Of a stretch of 64,000 bases of DNA, positions 8,384 to 17,228 are shown one piece after another. Both the position numbers and the translations under genes were made by a program. Position 1 is the stretch's first letter; each line of letters opens with the position of its first letter. The DNA lies in the NCBI GenBank assembly GCA_002480085.1, contig DKPJ01000014.1, positions 1 to 64,000 of the forward strand, read 5' to 3'. This DNA comes from Enterobacteriaceae bacterium UBA7338 (GTDB lineage: Bacteria > Pseudomonadota > Gammaproteobacteria > Enterobacterales > Enterobacteriaceae). The notes beneath the pieces are model-generated. The model ran no database searches. It saw only the letters and a program-made list of their open reading frames with translations, and was not told the origin of the DNA.

Positions 8384-10036
8384 ATGTTTTGTGTGCAATG
8401 TGAACAAACTATCCGTACCCCGGCCGGCAACGGCTGCTCTTATGCGCAGGGTATGTGCGGTAAAACCGCAGAGACCTCTGACCTACAGGATCTCTTGATC
8501 GCAGCGCTGCAAGGCTTGTCCGCCTGGGCGCTCAAAGCCCGTGACTACGATCTAATCGATCATGAGATCGATAGCTTCGCTCCGCGCGCCTTCTTCTCCA
8601 CTCTGACCAACGTGAACTTTGATTCACCGCGCATCGTCGGTTATGCCCGGGAAGCCATCGCCAAACGTGAGGCGCTGAAAGCCCTCTGCCTGAGTATCGA
8701 TCCCACGGTCTCCGTTGATAACCCGATGGCGGGATTACAGCTGGTGAGCAACGACCTGGGCGAGCTTCAGCGCCAGGCCGCCGTCTTTACCCCGAATAAA
8801 GATAAAGCCGAGATCGGCGACAATATTCTTGGCCTGCGCCTGCTCTGCCTCTATGGCCTGAAAGGCGCAGCGGCCTACATGGAGCACGCCCATGTGCTCG
8901 GTCAGTACGATAATGCTATCTACGCCCAGTACCATAAGATCATGGCGTGGCTTGGCACCTGGCCTGCCGATATGAATGCCCTGCTCGAGTGCGCTATGGA
9001 GATCGGACAGATGAACTTCAAGGTGATGAGCATCCTCGACGCCGGGGAGACCAGCGCCTACGGCCATCCGACCCCAACCCAGGTTAACGTGAAAGCGGTC
9101 GCCGGGAAGTGCATTCTCATCTCCGGCCACGATCTGAAGGATCTGCATAACCTGCTGCAGCAGACCGAGGGCACGGGCGTGAACGTCTATACCCACGGCG
9201 AAATGCTACCGGCACACGGCTACCCGGAGCTGCGTAAGTACAAACACCTGGTGGGTAACTACGGCAGCGGCTGGCAGAACCAGCAGGTGGAGTTTGCCCG
9301 CTTCCCTGGTCCCATCGTGATGACCTCCAACTGCATCATCGATCCGGCGCCGGGCGCCTACGACGATCGGATCTGGACCCGCAGCATCGTAGGCTGGCCG
9401 GGCGTGAGCCACCTCGAAGGCGATGATTTTGCGCCGGTGATCGCCCAGGCGCAGCAGATGGCGGGCTTCCCCTACAGCGAGATTGAACACCTGATCACCG
9501 TTGGCTTTGGCCGCCAGACCCTGCTCGGCGCGGCCGATACGCTGATCGACCTGGTGAGCCGCGAGAAGCTGCGCCATATCTTCCTGGTAGGCGGCTGCGA
9601 CGGCGCACGCGGGGAGCGTAGCTACTTTACCGACTTCGCCACCAGCGTGCCGGAGGACTGCCTGATCCTGACTCTCGCCTGCGGTAAGTACCGCTTTAAC
9701 AAGCTCGACTTCGGCAACATCGAAGGGCTGCCGCGCCTCGTGGATGCCGGACAGTGCAACGACGCCTACTCGGCGATCATTCTGGCGGTGACCCTGGCAG
9801 AGAAGCTGGGCTGCGGGGTAAACGACCTGCCGCTGTCGCTGGTGCTCTCGTGGTTCGAGCAGAAAGCGATTGTGATCCTGCTGACCCTGCTCTCCCTGGG
9901 CGTAACCAATATCGTTACCGGCCCGACCGCGCCGGGCTTTTTGACCCCGGATCTGCTGGCAGTGCTGAACGAGAAGTTTGGCCTGCGTTCGGTCACCACC
10001 GTTGAACAAGATATGCAGCAGCTGCTGAGCGCGTAA
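8384..10036 (+). CDS. hcp: Hydroxylamine reductase / hybrid cluster protein Hcp
   Basis: Hcp carries a hybrid Fe-S-O cluster and reduces nitric oxide (reported high-affinity NO reductase and S-nitrosylase; hydroxylamine reduction is seen in vitro). The N-terminal cysteines at 3, 6, 18 and 25 ligate the second Fe-S cluster. C-terminal cysteines in GGCDGARGE, LACGKYRF and DAGQCND fit the hybrid-cluster ligands. The ATG at 8384 gives 550 residues, the E. coli length; the frame extended upstream runs into the NsrR site. It is followed 10 bases later by its reductase hcr. In E. coli ybjE and aqpZ separate this gene from ybjD; both are absent here. Confidence 0.97.
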   Translation: MFCVQCEQTIRTPAGNGCSYAQGMCGKTAETSDLQDLLIAALQGLSAWALKARDYDLIDHEIDSFAPRAFFSTLTNVNFDSPRIVGYAREAIAKREALKALCLSIDPTVSVDNPMAGLQLVSNDLGELQRQAAVFTPNKDKAEIGDNILGLRLLCLYGLKGAAAYMEHAHVLGQYDNAIYAQYHKIMAWLGTWPADMNALLECAMEIGQMNFKVMSILDAGETSAYGHPTPTQVNVKAVAGKCILISGHDLKDLHNLLQQTEGTGVNVYTHGEMLPAHGYPELRKYKHLVGNYGSGWQNQQVEFARFPGPIVMTSNCIIDPAPGAYDDRIWTRSIVGWPGVSHLEGDDFAPVIAQAQQMAGFPYSEIEHLITVGFGRQTLLGAADTLIDLVSREKLRHIFLVGGCDGARGERSYFTDFATSVPEDCLILTLACGKYRFNKLDFGNIEGLPRLVDAGQCNDAYSAIILAVTLAEKLGCGVNDLPLSLVLSWFEQKAIVILLTLLSLGVTNIVTGPTAPGFLTPDLLAVLNEKFGLRSVTTVEQDMQQLLSA

Positions 10037-10046
10037 GGAGCAGACG

Positions 10047-11015
10047 ATGACGATGCCAACCTCACAATGTCCGTGGCGGATGCAGGTTCACCACATCCAT
10101 CAGGAGACGCCGGATGTGTGGACGCTCTCCCTGCTGTGCCACGACTACTATCCATACCGTGCCGGGCAGTATGCGCTGGTCAGCATCGGTAACGCCGCCG
10201 ATACCCTGCGCGCCTATACGCTCTCCTCGACGCCGGGGGTGAGCGAGTACATTACGCTGACCGTTCGTCGTCTTGACGATGGTGTGGGTTCGCAGTGGCT
10301 AACGCGAGAGGTGAAGCGCGGGGACTATATCTGGCTCTCTGACGCGCAGGGAGAGTTTACCTGTGACGATAAGCCCACCGATCGTGTGCTGCTGCTGGCG
10401 GCAGGCTGCGGCGTCACGCCGATTATGTCGATGCGCCGCTGGCTGGCGCAACACCGTCCGCAGGCTGACGTGCAGACTATTTTCAGCGTACGTTCGCCGC
10501 AGGATGTCATCTTCGCCGATGAGTGGCGTGACTATCCGGTCACGCTGCTGGCAGAGCACAACGCTACCGAGGGATTTATCCCTGGCCGCCTAACCACCGA
10601 GCTGCTGCAGAGCGTGCCGGATCTCGCCTCACGCACCGTGATGACCTGCGGCCCTGCGCCCTATATGGATTGGGTGGAAAACGCGGTGAAGGCGCTGGGC
10701 GTAACGCGCTTCTACAAAGAGCAGTTCTTTGTTCCGGTTGCGGCAGCGGCCAGCAGCGGTCTGAAGATCAGCGCCCTGCAGCTGGCGCGGGAGTTCTATG
10801 CCCCGGTCGGCAATACTCTGCTGGAGGCGATGGAGAGCAATAAGGTGCCGGTTAACGTGGCCTGCCGGGCGGGCGTGTGCGGCTGCTGTAAAACGAAGGT
10901 GGTTGCCGGGGAGTATTCGGTGACCAGCACCATGACGCTGACGGATGCCGAAGTTGCCGAGGGCTATGTGCTGGCCTGCTCCTGCCAGCCGCAGAGTGAT
11001 TTGGTTCTTGCCTGA
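10047..11015 (+). CDS. hcr: NADH oxidoreductase Hcr, electron donor to Hcp
   Basis: Hcr passes electrons from NADH to Hcp. The 322-residue protein has an N-terminal ferredoxin-reductase FAD domain with the flavin motif RAYTLSS, an NAD-binding domain (AAGCGVTPIMSM) and a C-terminal plant-type 2Fe-2S domain with CRAGVCGCC and a later LACSC. Length equals E. coli Hcr. It follows hcp by 10 bases with GGAG upstream of the ATG, so they form one operon. A REP element follows. Confidence 0.96.
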   Translation: MTMPTSQCPWRMQVHHIHQETPDVWTLSLLCHDYYPYRAGQYALVSIGNAADTLRAYTLSSTPGVSEYITLTVRRLDDGVGSQWLTREVKRGDYIWLSDAQGEFTCDDKPTDRVLLLAAGCGVTPIMSMRRWLAQHRPQADVQTIFSVRSPQDVIFADEWRDYPVTLLAEHNATEGFIPGRLTTELLQSVPDLASRTVMTCGPAPYMDWVENAVKALGVTRFYKEQFFVPVAAAASSGLKISALQLAREFYAPVGNTLLEAMESNKVPVNVACRAGVCGCCKTKVVAGEYSVTSTMTLTDAEVAEGYVLACSCQPQSDLVLA

Positions 11016-11025
11016 ATAGGGTAAA

Positions 11026-11094
11026 CGCCCGGCGGCGCTAACGCTTGCCGGGCCTACAAAACCCGCAACATCGCGCAGCGCCGCCCGGCGTAGC
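11026..11094. repeat. REP/BIME element after hcr
   Basis: Two opposed REP arms, GCCCGGCGGCGCTAACGCTT then GCCGGGCCTAC, and an inverted copy GCGCAGCGCCGCCCGGCGTA, lie between the convergent ends of hcr and the DoxX gene. This is the typical place and form of a BIME. Confidence 0.8.
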
Positions 11095-11100
11095 GGTAGA

Positions 11101-11529
11101 TTATGAATACTTTGGTGCCACGGAGTAGCGCCCGGCCCCTAAAAAGGCCACCGCCAGCGCCGCGATAAAGAAGTAGACCATGCTCTCAATCGCCCAGGCA
11201 CCGGTTTTATCCAGCTGCCCGGTGATATTCACCCCCACCATCAGCCAGGCGACGATCATCGTAAAGGCCAGCACCAGCGCCGCCGGGCGGGTGAAGATCC
11301 CCAGAATGATTAACACGGGTGCCACCACCTCCCCGACCAGCACGCCATAGGCGATAAACCCCGGCAGCCCCTTCGCCACCAGCATGCCGCTGATGCCGTC
11401 CACACCGTCAATCAGCTTGTGCAGGCCATGAAACAGCATCAGCCCGCCCACCGTCAGACGCAGTAAAAAACGGCCTGCATCTTCATGTGCACACATTCTA
11501 TTAACCGCATTTAACATTGATTTAACCAT
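11101..11529 (-). CDS. DoxX-family inner membrane protein
   Basis: The 142-residue product has four hydrophobic stretches (about 20-40, 55-80, 82-102 and 115-135) and the DoxX-type opening RFLLRLTVGGLMLFHGLHKL. DoxX-family proteins are small membrane proteins, some linked to thiol or oxidative stress, but no specific role can be assigned here. It has no counterpart at this place in E. coli. It is convergent with hcr and divergent from poxB. An alternative start at M5 or M12 is possible because the first residues are weakly supported. Confidence 0.8.
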   Translation of the reverse strand: MVKSMLNAVNRMCAHEDAGRFLLRLTVGGLMLFHGLHKLIDGVDGISGMLVAKGLPGFIAYGVLVGEVVAPVLIILGIFTRPAALVLAFTMIVAWLMVGVNITGQLDKTGAWAIESMVYFFIAALAVAFLGAGRYSVAPKYS

Positions 11530-11639
11530 TTGAAATGATTCCTGTTTTCATTACCTATCGGCAAAAATCATCTTACGTTTAGTTACCGAAAAGCCACAGC
11601 GAATAAAGGGTCAACGACGCTTCGTTTTCTCTTTTTCAT

Positions 11640-11647
11640 CTAAGCTT
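11640..11647 (+). promoter_or_regulatory. Candidate sigma-S -10 element of poxB
   Basis: CTAAGCTT resembles the sigma-S extended -10 CTAYRCTT with one mismatch, and lies 31 bases before the poxB ATG. E. coli poxB is RpoS-dependent, so this fits; assignment is by inspection only. Confidence 0.45.
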
Positions 11648-11678
11648 GTTACCAACATCACAAAATGGAGATGAAAAG

Positions 11679-13397
11679 ATGAAACAAACCGTCGCCGCCT
11701 ATATCGCAAAAACGCTGGAGCAGGCCGGGGTAAAACGCATTTGGGGCGTTACCGGCGATTCACTGAATGGCCTGAGCGATAGCCTAAACAAGATGGGCAC
11801 CATCGACTGGATGTCAACCCGTCATGAAGAGGTGGCCGCCTTTGCCGCCGGGGCAGAAGCGCAGCTGACGGGCGAGCTGGCGGTGTGCGCAGGCTCGTGC
11901 GGGCCGGGCAACCTGCATTTGATTAACGGACTGTTTGACTGCCACCGCAACCACGTTCCGGTGGTCGCCATTGCGGCGCACATTCCCTCCAGCGAAATCG
12001 GCAGCGGCTACTTCCAGGAGACCCACCCGCAGGAGCTGTTCCGCGAATGCAGCCACTACTGCGAGCTGGTCTCCAGCCCGGAGCAGATCCCGCAGGTGTT
12101 AGCCATCGCCATGCGTAAGGCGATCCTCAATCGCGGCGTCTCGGTGATCGTCCTGCCCGGCGACGTGGCGCTGAAGCCTGCGCCGGAGAGCGCCAGCAGC
12201 CACTGGTACAGCGCCCCGCGGCCGGTAGTGACTCCCGCCGAAACGGAGCTGCACAAGCTTGCACAGCTGCTGCGCTACTCCAGCAATATCGCCCTGATGT
12301 GCGGCAGCGGCTGTGCCGGCGCGCATGACGAGCTGCTCGCCTTTGCGGAAAAGCTGAAGGCACCGATTATCCATGCCATGCGCGGCAAGGAGCACGTGGA
12401 GTATGACAATCCCTACGACGTTGGGATGACCGGGCTGATCGGCTTCTCCTCCGGCTTCCATGCCATGATGAACGCCGACACGGTGGTGCTGCTCGGCACC
12501 CAGTTCCCCTACCGGGCTTTCTATCCCACCGATGCCAAAATCATCCAGATCGATATCAACCCGGCCAGCATCGGCGCGCACAGCAGGGTCGATATGGCGC
12601 TGGTGGGCGATATCAAAGCCACGCTGGCCGCCCTGCTGCCGCATCTGGAGGAGAAAACCGACCGCCGCTTCCTCGATAAAGCGCTGGAGGACTACCGCGA
12701 CGCGCGCAAGGGGCTGGACGATCTGGCGAAGCCCAGCAGCAAGGTCATTCACCCGCAGTATCTGGCCCAGCGGATCAGCGACTTTGCCGATGATGACGCC
12801 ATCTTCACCTGTGACGTGGGGACGCCAACGGTGTGGGCCGCGCGCTATCTGAAGATGAACGGCAAGCGTCGCCTGCTCGGCTCGTTCAACCACGGCTCGA
12901 TGGCTAACGCCATGCCGCAGGCGCTGGGCGCACAGGCGACGCAGCCTGGCCGCCAGGTGGTCGCGATGTGCGGCGACGGCGGCTTCAGCATGCTAATGGG
13001 CGACTTTCTCTCGCTGGCGCAGATGAATCTGCCGGTAAAAATCATCGTCTTTAACAACAGCGTGCTGGGCTTTGTGGCGATGGAGATGAAGGCCGGGGGC
13101 TACCTGACGGACGGCACTGATCTGCATGAGACCAACTTCGCCCGCATCGCCGAGGCCTGCGGCATTACCGGCATCCGCGTCGAGAACTCTGCCGACGTCG
13201 ATAGCGCCCTGCAGCGTGCCTTTGCCACCGAAGGGCCGGTGCTGGTAGACGTGACGGTGGCAAAAGAGGAGCTTTCCATTCCGCCACAGATCAAGCTTGA
13301 GCAGGCCAAAGGCTTTAGCCTCTATATGCTGCGCGCCATCATCAACGGTCGCGGCGACGAGGTTGTGGAGCTGGCGAAAACCAACTGGCTCAGGTAA
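11679..13397 (+). CDS. poxB: Pyruvate dehydrogenase (quinone) / pyruvate oxidase PoxB
   Basis: PoxB is a peripheral membrane flavoenzyme that converts pyruvate to acetate and CO2 and passes electrons to ubiquinone, mainly in stationary phase. The protein has the three domains of the TPP family, with the TPP motif GDGGFSM...NN in the C-terminal half. The last 25 residues (ending ELAKTNWLR) form the lipid-activated membrane-binding helix known in E. coli. The ATG at 11679 gives 572 residues, as in E. coli, and has GGAG eight bases upstream. ltaE follows by 38 bases without an obvious terminator. Confidence 0.97.
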   Translation: MKQTVAAYIAKTLEQAGVKRIWGVTGDSLNGLSDSLNKMGTIDWMSTRHEEVAAFAAGAEAQLTGELAVCAGSCGPGNLHLINGLFDCHRNHVPVVAIAAHIPSSEIGSGYFQETHPQELFRECSHYCELVSSPEQIPQVLAIAMRKAILNRGVSVIVLPGDVALKPAPESASSHWYSAPRPVVTPAETELHKLAQLLRYSSNIALMCGSGCAGAHDELLAFAEKLKAPIIHAMRGKEHVEYDNPYDVGMTGLIGFSSGFHAMMNADTVVLLGTQFPYRAFYPTDAKIIQIDINPASIGAHSRVDMALVGDIKATLAALLPHLEEKTDRRFLDKALEDYRDARKGLDDLAKPSSKVIHPQYLAQRISDFADDDAIFTCDVGTPTVWAARYLKMNGKRRLLGSFNHGSMANAMPQALGAQATQPGRQVVAMCGDGGFSMLMGDFLSLAQMNLPVKIIVFNNSVLGFVAMEMKAGGYLTDGTDLHETNFARIAEACGITGIRVENSADVDSALQRAFATEGPVLVDVTVAKEELSIPPQIKLEQAKGFSLYMLRAIINGRGDEVVELAKTNWLR

Positions 13398-13435
13398 AAC
13401 AGTAGGCACGATCCTGAACCTGATAAGGAAGTGCC

Positions 13436-14437
13436 GTGATAGATTTACGTAGTGATACCGTTACCCGTCCGAGCCGCGCCATGCTGGAAGCGATGATGGC
13501 CGCCCCGGTCGGGGACGACGTGTATGGTGACGACCCCACCGTGAATGAACTGCAGCGTTACGCCGCCGAGCTTTCCGGCAAAGAGGCGGCGTTGTTTCTG
13601 CCTACCGGCACCCAGGCCAACCTGGTGGCGCTGCTCAGTCACTGCGAGCGCGGCGAGGAGTATATCGTCGGTCAGGGGGCGCACAACTATCTCTACGAGG
13701 CTGGCGGCGCAGCGGTGCTGGGCAGCATTCAGCCGCAGCCTATCGACGCCAGCCCGGACGGCTCGCTGCCGCTGGATAAGGTGGCGGCGAAGATCAAGCC
13801 GGACGATATCCACTTCGCCCGTACTCGCCTGCTGAGCTTAGAGAACACCCATAACGGCAAGGTGCTGCCCCGTGGCTACCTTGAAGAGGCGTGGAACTTT
13901 ACCCGTGAGAAAGGTCTGGCCCTGCACGTTGACGGCGCACGCATCTTCAACGCGGTCGTCGAGTATGGCTGCGCGTTAAAAGAGATTACCCAATTCTGCG
14001 ATACCTTCACCATCTGCCTCTCGAAGGGCCTCGGCACGCCGGTTGGCTCGCTGCTGGTCGGCAGCCATGAGTACATCAAACGCGCTAACCGCTGGCGGAA
14101 GATGACCGGCGGCGGCATGCGCCAGGCGGGTATCCTGGCGGCGGCAGGTCTCTATGCGCTGCAAAACAACGTTGAGCGCCTGAAAGAGGATCACGCCAAC
14201 GCCGCCTGGCTGGCCGCCCAGCTGCAGGAGATTGGCGCAGACGTGATGCGTCACGATACCAATATGCTCTTTGTCCGCGTAGGCGAGCAGAACGCCGCAG
14301 CCCTCGGCGAATTTATGCAGGCGCGTGGCGTGCTGCTTAACGCCTCGCCCATCACCCGTATCGTCACCCATCTCGACGTTAGCCGGGCGCAGCTGGAAGA
14401 GCTGGTTAGCCACTGGCAGGCGTTCCTGAAACGTTAA
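13436..14437 (+). CDS. ltaE: Low-specificity L-threonine aldolase LtaE
   Basis: LtaE is a PLP enzyme that splits L-threonine or L-allo-threonine into glycine and acetaldehyde. The product is 333 residues, as in E. coli, starting MIDLRSDTVTRPS. The PLP-binding lysine is in CLSKGLGTPVGS. The start is GTG at 13436 with AAGGA just upstream. It follows poxB closely, so it may share the poxB transcript. The E. coli neighbour ybjT is absent between ltaE and ybjS. Confidence 0.96.
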   Translation: MIDLRSDTVTRPSRAMLEAMMAAPVGDDVYGDDPTVNELQRYAAELSGKEAALFLPTGTQANLVALLSHCERGEEYIVGQGAHNYLYEAGGAAVLGSIQPQPIDASPDGSLPLDKVAAKIKPDDIHFARTRLLSLENTHNGKVLPRGYLEEAWNFTREKGLALHVDGARIFNAVVEYGCALKEITQFCDTFTICLSKGLGTPVGSLLVGSHEYIKRANRWRKMTGGGMRQAGILAAAGLYALQNNVERLKEDHANAAWLAAQLQEIGADVMRHDTNMLFVRVGEQNAAALGEFMQARGVLLNASPITRIVTHLDVSRAQLEELVSHWQAFLKR

Positions 14438-14452
14438 GAGCGTAGAATATTT

Positions 14453-14491
14453 GACAGATAAAGTCCGAAATCGGGCTTTAATCTGTCATCT
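14453..14491 (+). terminator. Likely terminator of poxB-ltaE
   Basis: GACAGATAAAGTCCG pairs with CGGGCTTTAATCTGTC with one bulge and one G-T pair, followed by a short T-rich tract (ATCTTTCC). The long stem lies 15 bases after the ltaE stop. Confidence 0.6.
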
Positions 14492-14559
14492 TTCCATTGC
14501 ATAGCGGCGTAATTCACGGAAGAATGCGCACGAAATTCTTTTCAACACAGTGGATTGCT

Positions 14560-15573
14560 ATGAAGGTTCTGGTCACCGGCGCAACCAGCGGTTTAGGCCG
14601 CAACGCGGTCGAGTATCTGCGTCAGAGAGGCGTGAGCGTCAGAGCAAGCGGTCGCAATGAGGCGATGGGCAAGCTGCTGCAGAAGATGGGCGCGGAGTTC
14701 GTCCATGCCGATCTCACCGAGCTGGTCTCCTCTCAGGCAAAGGTGATGCTGGCGGGCGTTGACACGCTCTGGCACTGCTCCAGCTTCACTTCGCCCTGGG
14801 GTACCCAGGAGGCGTTCGACCTTGCCAACGTGCGGGCGACCCGCCGCCTCGGCGAGTGGGCCGTGGCCTGGGGCGTGCGCAACTTTATCCACGTCTCCTC
14901 CCCGTCGCTCTATTTCGATTATCATCACCACCATGATATCGACGAGAACTTCCGTCCGGCGCGGTTTGCCAACGAGTTTGCCCGCAGCAAAGCCGCCGCC
15001 GAAGAGGTGATCCAGCTGCTGGCCCAGGCCAACCCCAATACCCGCTTCACTATTCTGCGGCCGCAGAGCCTGTTTGGCCCGCACGATAAGGTCTTTATTC
15101 CCCGGCTGGCGCAGATGATGCACCATTACCGCAGCGTGCTGTTGCCGCGCGGCGGGGATGCGTTAGTGGATATGACCTATTTTGAGAACGCCGTTCACGC
15201 CATGTGGCTTGCCAGCCAGGAGAGCTGTGATGGCCTGCCCTCCGGCCGCGCCTACAACATCACCAATGGCGAGCGCCGCACGCTGCGCAGCATTGTGCAA
15301 CGGCTGATTGACGAGCTGGAGATCCACTGCCGCATCCGCTCGGTGCCCTATCCAATGCTGGATATCATCGCCCGCAGCATGGAACGCTTCTGCGACAAGC
15401 GGGCCAAAGAGCCGGCGTTGACCCACTACGGCGTGTCGAAGCTTAACTTTGACTTTACCCTCGACACCACCCGCGCCCGCGAGGAGCTGGGCTATGCCCC
15501 GCTGGTCACGCTGGATGAGGGGATCCGCCACACCGCCCTGTGGCTAAAAGATCACGGTAAACTGCACCGCTGA
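14560..15573 (+). CDS. ybjS: Extended SDR-family NAD(P)-binding protein YbjS
   Basis: YbjS is an uncharacterised NAD-dependent epimerase/dehydratase-like protein. The N-terminal Rossmann motif GATSGLG is clear. Where the family catalytic motif YxxxK would be, the sequence reads FARSK, so the tyrosine is replaced by phenylalanine; as I recall the E. coli protein has the same change, which would point to an altered chemistry. The ATG at 14560 gives 337 residues, equal to E. coli, and the longer frame is not supported. It ends three bases from amiD, which is convergent. Confidence 0.88.
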   Translation: MKVLVTGATSGLGRNAVEYLRQRGVSVRASGRNEAMGKLLQKMGAEFVHADLTELVSSQAKVMLAGVDTLWHCSSFTSPWGTQEAFDLANVRATRRLGEWAVAWGVRNFIHVSSPSLYFDYHHHHDIDENFRPARFANEFARSKAAAEEVIQLLAQANPNTRFTILRPQSLFGPHDKVFIPRLAQMMHHYRSVLLPRGGDALVDMTYFENAVHAMWLASQESCDGLPSGRAYNITNGERRTLRSIVQRLIDELEIHCRIRSVPYPMLDIIARSMERFCDKRAKEPALTHYGVSKLNFDFTLDTTRAREELGYAPLVTLDEGIRHTALWLKDHGKLHR

Positions 15574-15575
15574 GC

Positions 15576-16457
15576 TTAGCCCTGGCCGTACTTCTCCAGC
15601 AGCGCGTTGGCAATGGCCAGGGTTTCCGCGTCGGCGACGCCGTCATAGCGCGCCGGGCGGAAGTGCATCTGGAAGGCCATAATCACCCTCTTCTGCTGCG
15701 CTATCGTCATGCCTGGCACAACCTCATAGCCGTAGCGGTAGAGCACATCCAGCAGAGCTGCGCTATCGACTCTTTCAGAGGGCGCGCGGCCATTGAGGTA
15801 GAAGGTCACACGTTGGGCGTCGGGCCAGGCGCCAATCCCCTGCGCAGCCAGTTCACGCCACGGAAAGAGCGGACCGGGATCGACCTTCCGCTGAGGCGCA
15901 ACGTCCGAGTGGGCCACGACGTTAACAGGAAGTATGTTGTAACTATTAATGATATCCTTCGCCAGCGGAATTAAAGCGGCAATCTGATCCGCCGCGAAGG
16001 GGGTAAAGTCCTTATCTCTGCCTATCTTCTGCCAGCCGTGGTTCTCTAACTCAATGCCGATTGAGGTATCGTTAATGCGCGTTGCGCCCCGCCAGTAGCT
16101 CACCCCAGCGTGCCACGCCAGCTGATCCTCAGGCACCAGCTGCCAGATGCGCGGCCTGCCGTTATGAACCGGCGGATGTTCGGGGATCAGATAGTGCGAG
16201 CTGACATTTTTATCCGTCAGGGTTGCCAGAGAGGTATCGAAGTCGCCCGCCGTGTAGTGGATCACCAGCACTTTTATTCTGGGGTAAGCGGCCTGGGCCT
16301 GACGCTGGGTATCCAGCTCATAGCTCACCCTCTTCACGACGCCCTTGTCGATCGTCTCGCTCTTTTTGCTGGCGCAGCCGCTGAGCAGCAGAGCCAGCAT
16401 CAGCAGCCAGAAACGTTGCCACATCGGCTGCGGTGCAGAGACGGGGGATAGCTGCAT
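15576..16457 (-). CDS. amiD: N-acetylmuramoyl-L-alanine amidase AmiD, outer-membrane lipoprotein
   Basis: AmiD is a zinc amidase anchored in the outer membrane that cleaves the bond between MurNAc (or anhydroMurNAc) and the stem peptide. An N-terminal lipoprotein signal ends in LLSGC. The amidase_2 fold has zinc ligands in VIHYTAGDF and VVAHSDVAPQRKVDPGP. A C-terminal peptidoglycan-binding helical region follows. The ATG at 16457 is chosen because AAGGAG lies just upstream; this gives 293 residues, longer than E. coli (276) by an N-terminal extension before the signal. A start at 16424 is the alternative. Confidence 0.92.
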   Translation of the reverse strand: MQLSPVSAPQPMWQRFWLLMLALLLSGCASKKSETIDKGVVKRVSYELDTQRQAQAAYPRIKVLVIHYTAGDFDTSLATLTDKNVSSHYLIPEHPPVHNGRPRIWQLVPEDQLAWHAGVSYWRGATRINDTSIGIELENHGWQKIGRDKDFTPFAADQIAALIPLAKDIINSYNILPVNVVAHSDVAPQRKVDPGPLFPWRELAAQGIGAWPDAQRVTFYLNGRAPSERVDSAALLDVLYRYGYEVVPGMTIAQQKRVIMAFQMHFRPARYDGVADAETLAIANALLEKYGQG

Positions 16458-16565
16458 CTTTACTCTCCTTTTTAACCTTCGATGCCACAGGCGATGCATA
16501 ATCAAACAGCCAGGGCTATGATTGATAAAACTATACACATTTCGTTAGCTTATAAGGAAATCATT

Positions 16566-17084
16566 ATGCGCTACTCTCTTTTATCCGTCATTGTGCCCTG
16601 TGCGCTGGTGCTCTCAGCCTGCACCACTCCCGTGACGCCCGCGTTTAAGGATATCGGCACGCGCAGCGGTCCCTGCGTGGCAGGCGGTCCTGATGCCGTG
16701 GCGCAGCAGTTTTATGACTACCGCATTCAGCACCGCAGTAACGATCTGACCGCGCTGCGTCCCTACCTCAGCGACGACCTGGCCGCCATGCTGACCGCCG
16801 CGTCCCGTGACAGCCGCAACAGCGCCCTGCTGAGCGCCGATCCCTTCTCCAGCCGTACCACACCCGCCCAAACGGCCACGGTCGCCAGCGCCTCAACCAT
16901 TCCCAACACCGACGCGCGTAACATTCCGCTGCGCGTAGAGCTGACCCAGGGCAGCCAGCGCTGGCAGGATGAGGTGCTGATGGTGCGTGAAGGCCAGTGC
17001 TGGGCAGTCGATGACGTGCGCTATCTCGGCGGCAGCGTTCACGCCCCGGCTGGCTCGCTGCGCCAGTCAATCGAACACCGCTAA
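16566..17084 (+). CDS. ybjP: Lipoprotein YbjP
   Basis: YbjP is a small lipoprotein of unknown function conserved in enterobacteria. The product of 172 residues starts MRYSLLSVIVPCALVLSAC, where the lipobox LSAC places the mature cysteine at 19. The ATG at 16566 is preceded by AAGGAAATCATT. No enzymatic motif is visible. In E. coli ybjQ lies between it and amiD; here the two are simply divergent. Confidence 0.9.
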   Translation: MRYSLLSVIVPCALVLSACTTPVTPAFKDIGTRSGPCVAGGPDAVAQQFYDYRIQHRSNDLTALRPYLSDDLAAMLTAASRDSRNSALLSADPFSSRTTPAQTATVASASTIPNTDARNIPLRVELTQGSQRWQDEVLMVREGQCWAVDDVRYLGGSVHAPAGSLRQSIEHR

Positions 17085-17146
17085 TACTCTGTGCAGGCCG
17101 GACCCTCGCGATTTTGTGCTATTTTTAAGATGGAAGACGGCCTGTA

Positions 17147-17187
17147 GTTAAGTTTTAACGCATAAATATTGCATAACTATTCTGTCA
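17147..17187. promoter_or_regulatory. Candidate tandem ARG boxes upstream of artP
   Basis: TGCAT-AACT-ATTCT (17170-17183) matches the ArgR half-sites TGAAT-N4-ATTCA at 8 of 10 positions. A weaker second box fits the usual 3-base spacing to the left. ArgR control of art genes is known in E. coli. Confidence 0.45.
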
Positions 17188-17228
17188 ACGTTACTATTTG
17201 CGGCCTCAATTGCTATCAGATTGCCTCG

